A DNA stretch of 32,116 nt, taken from contig JAFMIA010000034.1 of NCBI GenBank assembly GCA_017854255.1, positions 1 through 32,116 on the forward strand. The letters run 5' to 3'. A program made the position numbers and the translations under genes. This DNA is from Pseudomonadales bacterium (lineage in GTDB: Bacteria; Pseudomonadota; Gammaproteobacteria; Pseudomonadales; Azotimanducaceae). Positions 1 through 7,276 of this stretch are shown here, one piece after another (positions within the stretch are counted from its first letter, which is position 1; each line of letters begins with the position of its first letter). The notes below the pieces were generated by a model. It ran no database searches. It worked only from the letters and a program-made list of their open reading frames with translations, and was not told the origin of the DNA.

Positions 1-90
1 GCTAGGTGCTTGTGGTGTTGACCTTGTCGCTAAGGTCACCGCCAGTGGTATCTCAATAACAAGCTTTCAATTGATTAAAAGGAATACACA

Positions 91-855
91 ATGGAAATTG
101 CCGGAAGTAGTGGTTTGTTTGTTGGTGGCGCCTCGGGGATGTGTCGTGCAACGGCCACGAAGTTTGCAGAGCGGGGCGGTAACGTCGCTATTTTGGACTT
201 AGAGCAAAGCGAGGGCGCAAGCGTCGCTGAGTCCTTGGGCGGTAAATTCTATCCCTGCAATGTGATGGATTACGACGGCATGGAAGCAGTGATGGCGTCC
301 GCTATTGGGGATTTAGGCAGCTTGCATTTCATGGTCAATACCGCTGGCGGCGGTGTTGCACAAAGAACGATCAAGAAGGATGGTACGCGCCACGCGTTGT
401 CCGACTTCCGGCGCATCATCGACCTGAACTTGATTGCGTCCTTCAACATTAACTCGATTGCCGCCCAACATATGGCAACGAACGAACCCAATGCCGATGG
501 TGAACGTGGGGTCATGATCAATACGGCATCGATTGCGGCCTTTGAAGGCCAAATCGGGCAGGTGGCCTATACGGCCGCAAAAGGCGGCATTGCAGCCATG
601 ACACTGACGATGGCGCGAGATCTTGGGACCCACGGCATTCGGTGCATGACGATTGCGCCGAGTTTATTCGATACAGGCTTAACGGCCGGCATTCCCGATG
701 AAGGCGCGCTGCAATTAACCAAAGATGCAGCCTTTCCAAAGCGGATGGGGCGGCCTCAAGAATTTGCGGTGATGGCGATTGCGATCTTTGAGTCGGCGAT
801 GATGAATGGCTCGACCTTGCGAGTGGATGGCGGTCAGCGGTTTGCGCCGCGTTAG
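91..855 (+). CDS. Short-chain dehydrogenase/reductase, HSD10-like
   Basis: The 254-residue protein is a full-length classical SDR, a cytosolic NAD(H)-dependent alcohol/ketone oxidoreductase. Visible motifs: a nucleotide-binding loop at residues 12-18 (GGASGMC), Asp36 at the end of beta-2 (favours NAD over NADP), NTAG at 83-86 and the catalytic set Asn113, Ser147, Tyr160, Lys164. The overall pattern resembles 3-hydroxyacyl-CoA dehydrogenase type 2 (HSD10/FabG-like), so a hydroxyacyl-CoA or hydroxysteroid substrate is plausible but not shown. Oddity: the last glycine of the TGxxxGxG loop is Cys18. The ATG at 91 follows an AAAAGGA ribosome site at 77-83. It is a single gene followed by a strong terminator; nothing complete precedes it in the 90 bases to the window edge. 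Confidence 0.9.
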   Translation: MEIAGSSGLFVGGASGMCRATATKFAERGGNVAILDLEQSEGASVAESLGGKFYPCNVMDYDGMEAVMASAIGDLGSLHFMVNTAGGGVAQRTIKKDGTRHALSDFRRIIDLNLIASFNINSIAAQHMATNEPNADGERGVMINTASIAAFEGQIGQVAYTAAKGGIAAMTLTMARDLGTHGIRCMTIAPSLFDTGLTAGIPDEGALQLTKDAAFPKRMGRPQEFAVMAIAIFESAMMNGSTLRVDGGQRFAPR

Positions 856-880
856 CCTATAGCGCACTTGCAGAACGAAG

Positions 881-914
881 AAAGGGCCCAACTCGTTGGG
901 CCCTTTTGTTTTGA
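881..914 (+). terminator. Rho-independent terminator of the SDR gene
   Basis: A perfect 11-bp stem (881-891 with 896-906) encloses the 4-nt loop CTCG and runs into TTTTGTTTT. It starts 25 bases after the SDR stop codon. The A-tract on the other side could also help stop the leftward gene ending at 970, but it lies past that gene in the right orientation only weakly. Confidence 0.9.
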
Positions 915-969
915 AGCCCGGTCTTAGGACATCGGCGCGAAAGCAGGCAGGGTGATCGCGCCTATGGTG

Positions 970-1437
970 CTAATTGCCAGCGAGCGGTGAGATGTGGGTG
1001 TGCGTGATCAGCCACGTTGATTTTTCTTTGACCAACACCAGTGTGACCCAAGTGGGTGGGCTCATGTCGGAAGGCTTGTTGTGGGGATACACATGCCACC
1101 ACCGTAAGAAACTCGCAACCGCGGTCTTGCCGTGAATCGACACCACGGGGTCCTCGATCATGGTGACAAAGGTTGTTTTACCACCATTGAGGGACTCGCC
1201 GGCCTTGCGGCCCATCATTTGATTGGCCATGTTCTTCGCTTCGTCGGATTGACGAATTCCGCCTGAGATATAAACGCGATCAGGGTGCATCAGTTTTGCT
1301 TGTGCGGCGAGGTCATTTTCCAAGTCGCCATACTGTTGAACCACCTTCATGACATCGCTGACATCATCGGCCTGCGTGTTGAGGCTAAACAGCAGGCTGG
1401 CCAGCATTAAAATTGCGGTAATGGTGTTGAATTTCAT
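970..1437 (-). CDS. Secreted SnoaL/DUF4440-like (NTF2-fold) protein
   Basis: I take the ATG at 1437, giving 155 aa, because AAGGA sits just upstream and translation then begins with a clean signal peptide (MKFNTITAILMLASLLFSL, cut near NTQA/DD). The open frame extends upstream to 1560, but that extension has no export signal and looks random. The mature part has the feel of the NTF2/SnoaL fold: an N-terminal helix with DVMKVVQQYGDLEN, a LMHPDRVYISG segment, and a C-terminal strand pair with FLRWWHVYP and WLITHTHIS, as in DUF4440 proteins. Such domains bind small hydrophobic ligands or act as isomerases or dehydratases; no specific activity can be assigned. It is monocistronic, and the Nudix gene diverges from it. 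Confidence 0.8.
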   Translation of the reverse strand: MKFNTITAILMLASLLFSLNTQADDVSDVMKVVQQYGDLENDLAAQAKLMHPDRVYISGGIRQSDEAKNMANQMMGRKAGESLNGGKTTFVTMIEDPVVSIHGKTAVASFLRWWHVYPHNKPSDMSPPTWVTLVLVKEKSTWLITHTHISPLAGN

Positions 1438-1742
1438 GGTTTGTTTCCTTGATTTTAAAGCAGCGTAGCATGGGAGCGGAGACCGGTCATGGATGGTTCG
1501 GTTTTGGTTTAGCAGTCTGTTGCGCGCTGATGTGGGCCCAGGCGCAATCAGGTCGGTCACTGCAATCGTTCTGCTTTAGATTTCGTAAATAAGCCAACCT
1601 TGTTCAGGAAGCAATAGGGGGATGACCTGGGCCGGCCATTTCGATGCGGCCGTAGATCGGGCATACTCTGTACCGCGCCCCTTAGTCGATCAGGATTAAG
1701 CCGTTTAGGGGGCTTTGATTCCTGCTTGAATGAGGTGTGTGG
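1438..1742. other. Divergent intergenic region, 305 bases
   Basis: This spacer lies between two outward-facing genes and should hold both promoters. I see the ribosome site of the leftward gene and a GAGG motif at 1732-1735 serving the rightward Nudix gene. There is no convincing operator palindrome, RNA gene or further coding region. The open frame on the minus strand up to 1560 is taken as accidental. Confidence 0.5.
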
Positions 1743-2243
1743 TTGAAAAAGTTTAAATTTTGTCCGATGTGCGCCGCGCCCTTAGTCGAGCGCCGAAAGG
1801 ATCGTATTGAGTGTTCTGCGTCCTGCGGGTTTGTAAACTACGACAATCCAACACCGGTCGCAGCGGTTGTGGTCGAGTTCGAGGACAAAATTGTGCTGGC
1901 GCACAATCGGTCTTGGTCGGGCGCGTTTAACGGCTTGATCACAGGCTTTGTGGACCATGGGGAAGGCGCCGCCGAATGCGCCGTCCGCGAAGTCAAGGAA
2001 GAGCTTGATCTGGATGCCGCGCCGCCAACCCTCATCGGTGTATATCCCTTCGAGCGCATGAATCAAATCATTGTTGGCTACCATGTGCAGGCAACCGGCG
2101 TCATCACCTTAAACGAAGAGCTCGACAGCTATATTTTGGTCCCGCCAGAGGCGTGCCTCGTGTGGCCGGCGGGTACGGGCCTTGCGCTGCGGGATTGGCT
2201 TCGGGGCAGGGGTCATGAGCCCGAGATGATTAAGCTGGCTTAG
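1743..2243 (+). CDS. Nudix hydrolase with N-terminal zinc ribbon
   Basis: This cytosolic hydrolase splits nucleoside diphosphates linked to another moiety. I choose the TTG at 1743 (166 aa) because GAGG ends 7 bases upstream. A GTG at 1737 in the same frame would be only one base from that site. Residues 7-28 form a zinc ribbon (CPMC and CSASC), as in NADH pyrophosphatase NudC and related ADP-ribose or NADH-cleaving enzymes. The Nudix box at about 68-90 reads G-x5-E-x7-REVKEELDL, matching GX5EX7REUXEEXGU except that the final Gly is Asp. The metal-binding glutamates are intact. The protein is shorter than NudC, so it is better called a NudC-like housecleaning or NAD-turnover hydrolase than NudC itself. 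Confidence 0.88.
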   Translation: MKKFKFCPMCAAPLVERRKDRIECSASCGFVNYDNPTPVAAVVVEFEDKIVLAHNRSWSGAFNGLITGFVDHGEGAAECAVREVKEELDLDAAPPTLIGVYPFERMNQIIVGYHVQATGVITLNEELDSYILVPPEACLVWPAGTGLALRDWLRGRGHEPEMIKLA

Positions 2244-2347
2244 CGGCGCAGCGCAAGGCGCTACCAGCCGTGTCGCTATGAGTCGTCTAAAAGCCTGCTG
2301 GGCGTCAGTGGTTGTTTTCTCCCAGGTCCCACGCCAGAGACAATAAT

Positions 2348-2376
2348 CCGCCGGCTCTATAAAACCGAGCCGGCGG
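2348..2376 (-). terminator. GC-rich hairpin between convergent genes
   Basis: A perfect 10-bp stem (2348-2357 with 2367-2376, CCGCCGGCTC) has a 9-nt loop. It sits 12 bases beyond the stop of the leftward gene ending at 2389. On that strand it is followed by ATTATTGT, a poor U-tract. It also lies downstream of the rightward Nudix gene and may serve both, but no T-run follows on that side. Confidence 0.6.
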
Positions 2377-2388
2377 GGTTCCCGATCG

Positions 2389-2793
2389 TTATTGCGCGCT
2401 GTGGATGCTAGTGCTGATTTGATCTAAATCAGCCCCACACGCCGCTAACGCTTTTGCTTGCAGCGCGAGCCAGGCCTCATCACTTTCTTGCCAGGCAAAG
2501 GCTTGTTCCATTGCGGCCATCGATTGGTGGACATCGACGGCACCGACCAGCGCGTCACTGAGTTTCGTGGCGACCGAGGTGTAAGCAATCGGCGATGTAT
2601 CGGCTTCATGTTGGATCACGTCTTTTAGCAGCGCGATGCCTTGATCAGGGTTGGCGCAAGGCACCTCGTAGACCACGATTACTTGGCCGGAGGATGCGGC
2701 CGGCTTCATCGTTTCAGAGGCCTTGTGATGTCCAGCCAATGCGGTGCTGGCTGCCAATAAGCCCGTTACTAAACCAATCGTTCGATAGTTCAT
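2389..2793 (-). CDS. Small secreted protein, mature N-terminus Gly-His-His
   Basis: This is a 134-aa protein of no family I can name. Residues 1-20 form a signal peptide (MNYRTIGLVTGLLAASTALA), predicting a periplasmic protein whose mature end is Gly-His-His-Lys. His at position 3 fits the amino-terminal Cu/Ni (ATCUN) pattern. The mature part reads as one alpha/beta unit: a strand (VIVVYEVPCAN), helix (GIALLKDVIQHEAD), strand, then helix. This resembles the units of the larger secreted proteins at 19269-19973 and 25610-26353, so I suspect a dimeric alpha/beta-barrel-like relative. Two cysteines (PCAN and AACGAD) could form a disulphide. The ATG at 2793 is preceded by GGGA. The gene is monocistronic. 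Confidence 0.75.
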   Translation of the reverse strand: MNYRTIGLVTGLLAASTALAGHHKASETMKPAASSGQVIVVYEVPCANPDQGIALLKDVIQHEADTSPIAYTSVATKLSDALVGAVDVHQSMAAMEQAFAWQESDEAWLALQAKALAACGADLDQISTSIHSAQ

Positions 2794-2984
2794 ACGTTTA
2801 AGTTCCCAATGTTTTGTTAGCGTGCTTAGGATGTTATCCCAACCGTGATCCGGTCGCTATAACTGGCGAGCGAGCTTAACCTCAGCGGCTGATGAACGTT
2901 CTGGTGTCGGCGCGCCGGGACGCCCTTGATAACCCCTCTTCTGCGAACAGCCTTTGGTGCTGCAAGCGGCTGCAAGGTCAGTGA

Positions 2985-3605
2985 TTAGAGGGTGTCGGGC
3001 AGAATGCGATCAACTGCGTAGCGCAAGACTTCGGCGGCTTTAGGCGCCGGCAAGGCCTGGTCAATTCGAAGGCTCATCCAAAACTCAATACTGAGTGTTG
3101 CGTCCAGAGCCTCAAATAAAAGTGGGTCTGAAGACAGCGGTGTCGGCAGAATGGCGGTTAAACGCTTTCGTCTGCGCAGCACGCCCCTATCGATGCTGGC
3201 GCCGGGTATGGCGCGCCAATGCCGTTGAATGCTGGGCGAGATATGCAGTGGGAGTAGGAACTCGTAAGTGCGCGTTCGGCGCTGGATCACAAGATTGAGC
3301 AGTGCTCGCCAGTGCTGTCCAGGAGCGACCGTGCTTGGAAAGGGTTCGTCCATGACCGCCTGGGCTTGGGTTTGCGCATCGATCATAACGGTACGGAGCA
3401 GGGTGCCCATGTCCGGAAAATGTCGGAATAAGGTTCTGGTCGTAATGCCGACTTGTTCGGCAATGTCTTTCGCTGTCGGCTCGCCCTGACCGGCAATGAT
3501 TAGACTGCGGGCCGTCGTCAAGATTTGGCGCCGGGTGTCTTGCGTCCGGTTGCGCCGGCCGTCCACCCTGCCGTCCAGCGCAGCCGGCAGTCGGCTAGAC
3601 GGCAT
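2985..3605 (-). CDS. TetR/AcrR-family repressor closing the selenoprotein operon
   Basis: With the ATG at 3605 (206 aa) the protein has a helix-turn-helix at about residues 44-63 (PTAKDIAEQVGITTRTLFRHF), the TetR signature, followed by a ligand-binding all-helical domain. The frame is open back to 3665, but those codons lie inside the dioxygenase gene. The 3605 start overlaps the dioxygenase stop by 11 bases and suggests translational coupling. As last gene of the leftward operon it is the obvious candidate to bind the 21-bp palindrome at 5701-5721, repressing its own operon and perhaps the divergent one. The inducer is unknown, presumably a substrate or intermediate of the neighbouring enzymes. 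Confidence 0.88.
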   Translation of the reverse strand: MPSSRLPAALDGRVDGRRNRTQDTRRQILTTARSLIIAGQGEPTAKDIAEQVGITTRTLFRHFPDMGTLLRTVMIDAQTQAQAVMDEPFPSTVAPGQHWRALLNLVIQRRTRTYEFLLPLHISPSIQRHWRAIPGASIDRGVLRRRKRLTAILPTPLSSDPLLFEALDATLSIEFWMSLRIDQALPAPKAAEVLRYAVDRILPDTL

Positions 3606-4443
3606 GACGAGGAAGGACCTGGCAACGGCGCATATAACGCCGACTATTTTGATCAAAGCCATCACGGCGATGCATCACGCAGCGGTTGTCCCAGATAATC
3701 AGGTCAAAGGGTTGCCACTGCTGGGTCCAGGTGATTTCTTTGATTGCCACGTAGGTCCAGAGCGCATCGAGTAGGTCGTCGCTCTCCTCGACGGTCATTC
3801 CAGGGATATAGGCCCACTCCCGCCGACCCAGATACAGTGCCGGTTTGCCGGTTTCGTTGTGGGTTTTGATCATGGGATGGATCGCGCCCGGCGCATCTCT
3901 TGGGTCGTCAAACGCCTCGAATCCGGGCCTTAGCTTGCCCACGCTGGTGTGCGCCGCATTGTGTTTGACAGAAAGGGACTCGATCCGCTGCCTCAGCGCG
4001 GCGGGTAAGGCCGCAAGCGCGGCCCTTTGATCGGCAAAATGGGTGTCACCCCCCTGGTCTGGAATCTCGATGCCCAAGAGCAAGCTCGCTGGCGGCGGCG
4101 TTTCGCTGTAGGTCATATCAGAGTGCCAAGTGGCTTCATCATTACCCAGTCCGCCAATGGGTTTACCATCGACTTTAATATTCGAAAGGGTGGTTACAAA
4201 ACGGTTTTTAATTTTCGCTTTTTCCGCTTCGGGCATCCGGCCGAAGGGCGCCTCTTCCAATGGGCCAAAGCGTTGGCTGAAAGCTTGCAGCTGCTCGTCA
4301 TCTAGGTCTTGATTGCGAATACGCAGCACCCCGTACTGCAGCCAGGCCGCATAGAGCCGCTCAAACTCAGAATCGGTGATGCGATCTAACTGAATCTCTT
4401 GGATTTCAGCGACAAAATTGGGGGTAAGGGGAATGACTTTCAT
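3595..4443 (-). CDS. TauD/TfdA-family Fe(II)/2-oxoglutarate dioxygenase
   Basis: A full-length 282-aa cytosolic oxygenase that would couple 2-oxoglutarate decarboxylation to hydroxylation of a small substrate. The iron triad is visible: His107-x-Asp109 (WHSDMTY) and His258 (CVMHRRD). Arginines at 269-273 are placed to bind the 2OG carboxylate. Family members act on taurine, 2,4-D, alkyl sulfates, carnitine-type amines and others, so the substrate cannot be named. The ATG at 4443 lies 3 bases after the GrdB-like stop, with AAGGA inside the end of that gene, and the stop overlaps the TetR start. Tight packing implies one mRNA and a shared pathway: an oxygenase acting with a selenol protein. Confidence 0.9.
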   Translation of the reverse strand: MKVIPLTPNFVAEIQEIQLDRITDSEFERLYAAWLQYGVLRIRNQDLDDEQLQAFSQRFGPLEEAPFGRMPEAEKAKIKNRFVTTLSNIKVDGKPIGGLGNDEATWHSDMTYSETPPPASLLLGIEIPDQGGDTHFADQRAALAALPAALRQRIESLSVKHNAAHTSVGKLRPGFEAFDDPRDAPGAIHPMIKTHNETGKPALYLGRREWAYIPGMTVEESDDLLDALWTYVAIKEITWTQQWQPFDLIIWDNRCVMHRRDGFDQNSRRYMRRCQVLPRHAV

Positions 4444-4446
4444 CGC

Positions 4447-5679
4447 TTAATCTTCCTTAGATGGGAGGCTCTTGATTTCGATTTCGTCACCGGTTGCGCC
4501 GCCAATGGCCTGTCTAGAGGCGATCAGTCGCGCCATGATGGCGAGTTTTGGGATGGCGCTAAAACGGTCATAGAACCGTTTTAGGCCGGCGCCGAGCTGT
4601 GTTTGCTGCCATAAAATCTGCTCGATCTTTTGGGCGGAATAGTCCCCGGGTTGGGCGGTTAGGGCCTCGAGGTAAAACGTCTTGGCATCTTCGATGGCGA
4701 GTTTGAAGCCCTTCAAATCATCAGTGGGTAGCGTGTCCCGATCGAGTAGGCCGCCAAGGCGGTTCATGATTTCGGTCAGGGTACTGGATGAGGCGCCGAC
4801 TAAGGAGCGGCCTTTGCGGCGGCGCTTGCCCAGTTCATACCAAGGCTGTAGTTGGATGTGTTCGGCATTCAGTCGTGCAGTCCAGGTCTCGGCGTTTGAA
4901 TTTGGATTGGCGAATGAAACGGGGCAGGCTGGGGCGTCTTCAACCGGGGTGCTGGGTGCTTCTTCTGCAAAATCCTCTAATACCGGGCCAGCTGGCGCCG
5001 CGAGCAAGGATAAGGCCGCATCAATGACGCGATGTTGAAACGCTGTGTCGTTGGGTTTGCCCAGTGGTCGGCCCAATGCAAAGGGCACCCAAAGCGAGCG
5101 GGGGGGTTGCATGCTCTCGGCATTTTCCCGCACAAGGCTAATGCCCGTGGTCAGGATGCCGGCGGCTTCCAAATAATAGCTGAGCGCGCACACGGCGCGG
5201 GTGCAGTTGGGTCAAACCGGGGTTAAGAATACCGCGTCGACCAAGTCTTGTTTCAACAGGCCTGCGACCTGGGCGGCGCTGCGCGCATAGACTTCGGGCA
5301 TGAGGCCCGCGCCCATAAAACTGTAATGAAACTCGGCTAACGAGCCAATGGTGTTGTCGGCCACCAATTCTTGAAAGCGGTCGATGGGAAACACCAGGTT
5401 CACATCCTCGCTGAAGCCGCTGCGATCAAAATTGGCTGAGCTATGACTCATGATGAGCTCATCTGCGTTACGGTCGATGGCGATCGGACGAAACGTTGGA
5501 TCGGCAAAATTGAAGGTTGGCTCGCCGCGAAAGTGCAGCCCGGCGGTGGTAATAAGGGCAAACCGCATGGCGCTGAGGGCTTTGGTGGTGGTATGCCACG
5601 GCAGCGGGCCCAGCGGCGGCAGATTCTTGGCCAGCAAGTGCTCGCGTTCGTATTCGGGAAGATCGGCTAGGCGCACCAT
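4447..5679 (-). CDS. GrdB-family selenoprotein, in-frame TGA (Sec156)
   Basis: The frame from the ATG at 5679 is broken only by a TGA at 5212-5214 and continues to the TAA at 4447-4449. Read as selenocysteine, this gives 410 aa with Sec at residue 156. Residues 30-155 carry the hallmarks of the glycine/sarcosine/betaine reductase selenoprotein B family of aerobes: ALITTAGLHF, then MSHSSANFDRSG, DVNLVFPIDR, EFHYSFMGAG, and DAVFLTPV just before the TGA. After it come UPNC, a helix and LEAAGI. From memory, Cys homologues read TPVCPVC here, so the UGA replaces the first Cys of a redox CxxC. Residues from about 240 are a helical extension I do not recognise. There is no good SD before 5679. No GrdA or GrdC partner is nearby, so a Stickland reductase is unlikely; a stand-alone thiol/selenol redox or reductive enzyme is my inference. 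Alternatives: a nonsense pseudogene, a sequencing error, or restart at the GTG at 5193. Confidence 0.8.
5185..5214 (-). promoter_or_regulatory. UGA codon and putative bacterial SECIS hairpin
   Basis: The UGA occupies 5212-5214. Counting downstream on the mRNA, 12 nt separate it from a CGCGC/GCGCG stem (5195-5199 with 5185-5189) closed by the 5-nt loop CGUGU, so the loop begins 18 nt after the UGA with G as its second base. Bacterial SECIS elements are short hairpins directly after the UGA with a small G-bearing apical loop that SelB binds, and this fits that description. The stem is only 5 bp and GC-rich sequence makes short hairpins easily, so it supports the case without proving it. Confidence 0.5.
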
Positions 5680-5700
5680 GGGCGGATTTCGCTTGAAAGT

Positions 5701-5721
5701 AATGTCACTAATAGTGACATT
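5701..5721. promoter_or_regulatory. Perfect 21-bp palindromic operator
   Basis: Ten bases (AATGTCACTA) are followed by one central A and their exact reverse complement. The site lies 22 bases upstream of the GrdB-like ATG at 5679 and between the two divergent operons. Size and symmetry are typical of TetR-family operators, and the TetR gene at 2985-3605 closes the leftward operon. I found no second full copy in the window. Confidence 0.8.
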
Positions 5722-5738
5722 ATAACTGCGCTTGTCAA
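5710..5738 (-). promoter_or_regulatory. Candidate leftward promoter overlapping the operator
   Basis: A consensus TTGACA (5738 down to 5733) is followed after 17 bases by ACTATT (5715-5710), a poor -10, inside the palindrome. A repressor on the palindrome would cover this -10 region. The -35 is convincing and the -10 is not, so the exact start point is open. Confidence 0.45.
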
Positions 5739-5866
5739 TAGCGGTTGCGGGTTTAATTGCGCGCGCGAGGGTGGCGGGGCGGCATTTTCCGATCGGTGTC
5801 CCTTGGGCTTGCGGCTCAGAACCGGACTCGATACTCTGCAGGGATCACGCTTTTGGGCAAAACGCC

Positions 5867-6898
5867 ATGTGCACGTCTCATGATGTTGAAAATAATACCG
5901 ACAGCCCTGACCCGCGCGCCGGTTATCAGCGCGACGCCGATTGGCCACAGTATCCGCCGGGCATGCAGTTTGAAATGGGCTCGGGTGTTGCCGTGGATGC
6001 AGCCGGCGTAATTTATTTGTTTACCCGCGACATCGAGCACTGGGCCAGTCATCCGCTTGCGCTCAAAGACAAAATGGGTAAAAGCAGCATCTCGATGTTT
6101 AATCGAGCGGGAGATTATCTTGGCAAGTGGGGTCCCTCGGATGAACGCGGCTTTGCCCTCGGTGGACACACTTTGTACATCGAACGAGACGGCATGTTTT
6201 GGATCACCGACCGGGATGGCCATGTCGTTAAAAAGTACCATCCAAACGGTGAGTTGCTGCTGACCCTCGGCACCTTTGCAGCGTGGGGGGATGACGAGAC
6301 CCATTTTAACGGCCCAACGGCGGTCGCCGTGCAAGAAAATGGCAATATCGTCGTGGCAGACGGCTATTGGAATTCGCGATTAGTGTGGTTTACGCCGAAG
6401 GGGGAATTTATCAAGTCGGTGGGAACCTGGGGCCGTGGGCCGGGCGAGTTCAATACACCACATGCGTTAACGATCGACTCTAAAGGCCGTATTTTGGTAG
6501 CCGATCTGTGCGGCGGTAATTTCCATGATTACATGACCGTGCCCGGGCAGATTCTGCCCCATCGCTCGGTGGTGGCGCCGGGCTGTCAGCATCGTATTCA
6601 ACGGTTTTCAGCTGACGGGGCCTATCTTGATGAGTGGACCCACATCACACCGCTGAGTCTGGCCAGCTACAACGGGCAAATTTACGCCAGCGATAAGATG
6701 AGTAACCTTGCGATTTTGGATGAAGACACCGGTGCGGTGATCAAGCGAGTCGAAAATATTGCGATATACATTCACCAATTGGCCATCGATGCCCATGGCG
6801 ACCTCTACACCGCGTCCGTCTATCCGGAGCACGCCGGGGAACTGCGGGGCCCAAAAGGACCGTCGCACCGGCGTTGGACCCAATCAAAATTGAATTAA
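5867..6898 (+). CDS. NHL-repeat beta-propeller, amidating-lyase-like
   Basis: The protein is 343 aa from the ATG at 5867. The frame is open back to 5732, but that stretch covers promoter sequence and adds a region that looks non-coding. No signal peptide is seen at 5867. Repeated NHL blades are clear: SGVAVDAAGVIYLFTRD, then HTLYIERDGMFWITDRD, FNGPTAVAVQENGNIVVADG with YWNSRL, and FNTPHALTIDSKGRILVAD. This pattern is that of bacterial proteins annotated as peptidyl-alpha-hydroxyglycine alpha-amidating lyase-like, six-bladed propellers that bind metal through conserved His. True amidation activity is not implied; lactonase or carbon-nitrogen lyase roles are equally possible. It heads the rightward operon sharing the 5701-5721 operator, and is followed after 16 bases by the ABM gene. 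Confidence 0.82.
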   Translation: MCTSHDVENNTDSPDPRAGYQRDADWPQYPPGMQFEMGSGVAVDAAGVIYLFTRDIEHWASHPLALKDKMGKSSISMFNRAGDYLGKWGPSDERGFALGGHTLYIERDGMFWITDRDGHVVKKYHPNGELLLTLGTFAAWGDDETHFNGPTAVAVQENGNIVVADGYWNSRLVWFTPKGEFIKSVGTWGRGPGEFNTPHALTIDSKGRILVADLCGGNFHDYMTVPGQILPHRSVVAPGCQHRIQRFSADGAYLDEWTHITPLSLASYNGQIYASDKMSNLAILDEDTGAVIKRVENIAIYIHQLAIDAHGDLYTASVYPEHAGELRGPKGPSHRRWTQSKLN

Positions 6899-6914
6899 CT
6901 GTTGGAGTGAGACC

Positions 6915-7262
6915 ATGATTATAGTTGTTGCCGCGCTGAGCTTTGAAAGCCAAGCCGACCGAGACCATGCCGTTGAGATTACCCGCGAGGTGCAGCTCGC
7001 GACTCGCGAGCAGGAGCCGGGTTGCCATGCCTATTGTTTTGCGGCAGACCCCGCCGTGCCCACGCGCATTCAGGTGTATGAACTTTGGGAAGACAGCGAT
7101 GCCCTGGCCGCACATTTTGAGCACCCCACCTATCAGCAGATGGTAACGCTGCTGCATAGCGCCAAGATTGTTGAAAGTGTTAACCAGGCTTACCTGACCG
7201 AGCGCAGCGAGTCGGTTTATGGGCCCAATGGCGAAAAGAAAAAAGCCTTCTTTGCAAATTAA
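6915..7262 (+). CDS. Antibiotic biosynthesis monooxygenase (ABM) domain protein
   Basis: A 115-aa single-domain protein of the dimeric alpha/beta barrel superfamily. It starts with a beta strand (MIIVVAALSF), then a helix, EPGCHAYCFAADP, a strand with RIQVYELWED and the helix SDALAAHFEHPTYQQM, the usual ABM/YgiN order. Members include cofactor-free quinol monooxygenases and other oxidases of small aromatic or thiol compounds. The ATG at 6915 has GGAG 8 bases upstream. It lies between the propeller and amidohydrolase genes in the rightward operon. The tail (KKKAF) is unusually basic. The substrate is unknown. Confidence 0.85.
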   Translation: MIIVVAALSFESQADRDHAVEITREVQLATREQEPGCHAYCFAADPAVPTRIQVYELWEDSDALAAHFEHPTYQQMVTLLHSAKIVESVNQAYLTERSESVYGPNGEKKKAFFAN

Positions 7263-7276
7263 CGGGATGTTTCGTG

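Noticed and set aside
4447-5193. Reading 4447-5193 as a separate gene starting at GTG 5193
   Set aside because: It has no ribosome site, begins mid-domain seven codons after the TGA, and continues the same family alignment as the upstream ORF.
4447-5679. Classical Stickland glycine reductase
   Set aside because: No GrdA, GrdC, GrdD or thioredoxin partners are present, and the surrounding genes are oxygenases of an aerobic organism.
5867-6898. True peptide-amidating lyase acting on a peptide hormone-like substrate
   Set aside because: Only the propeller repeats are seen; bacterial members with this annotation have no proven amidation role.
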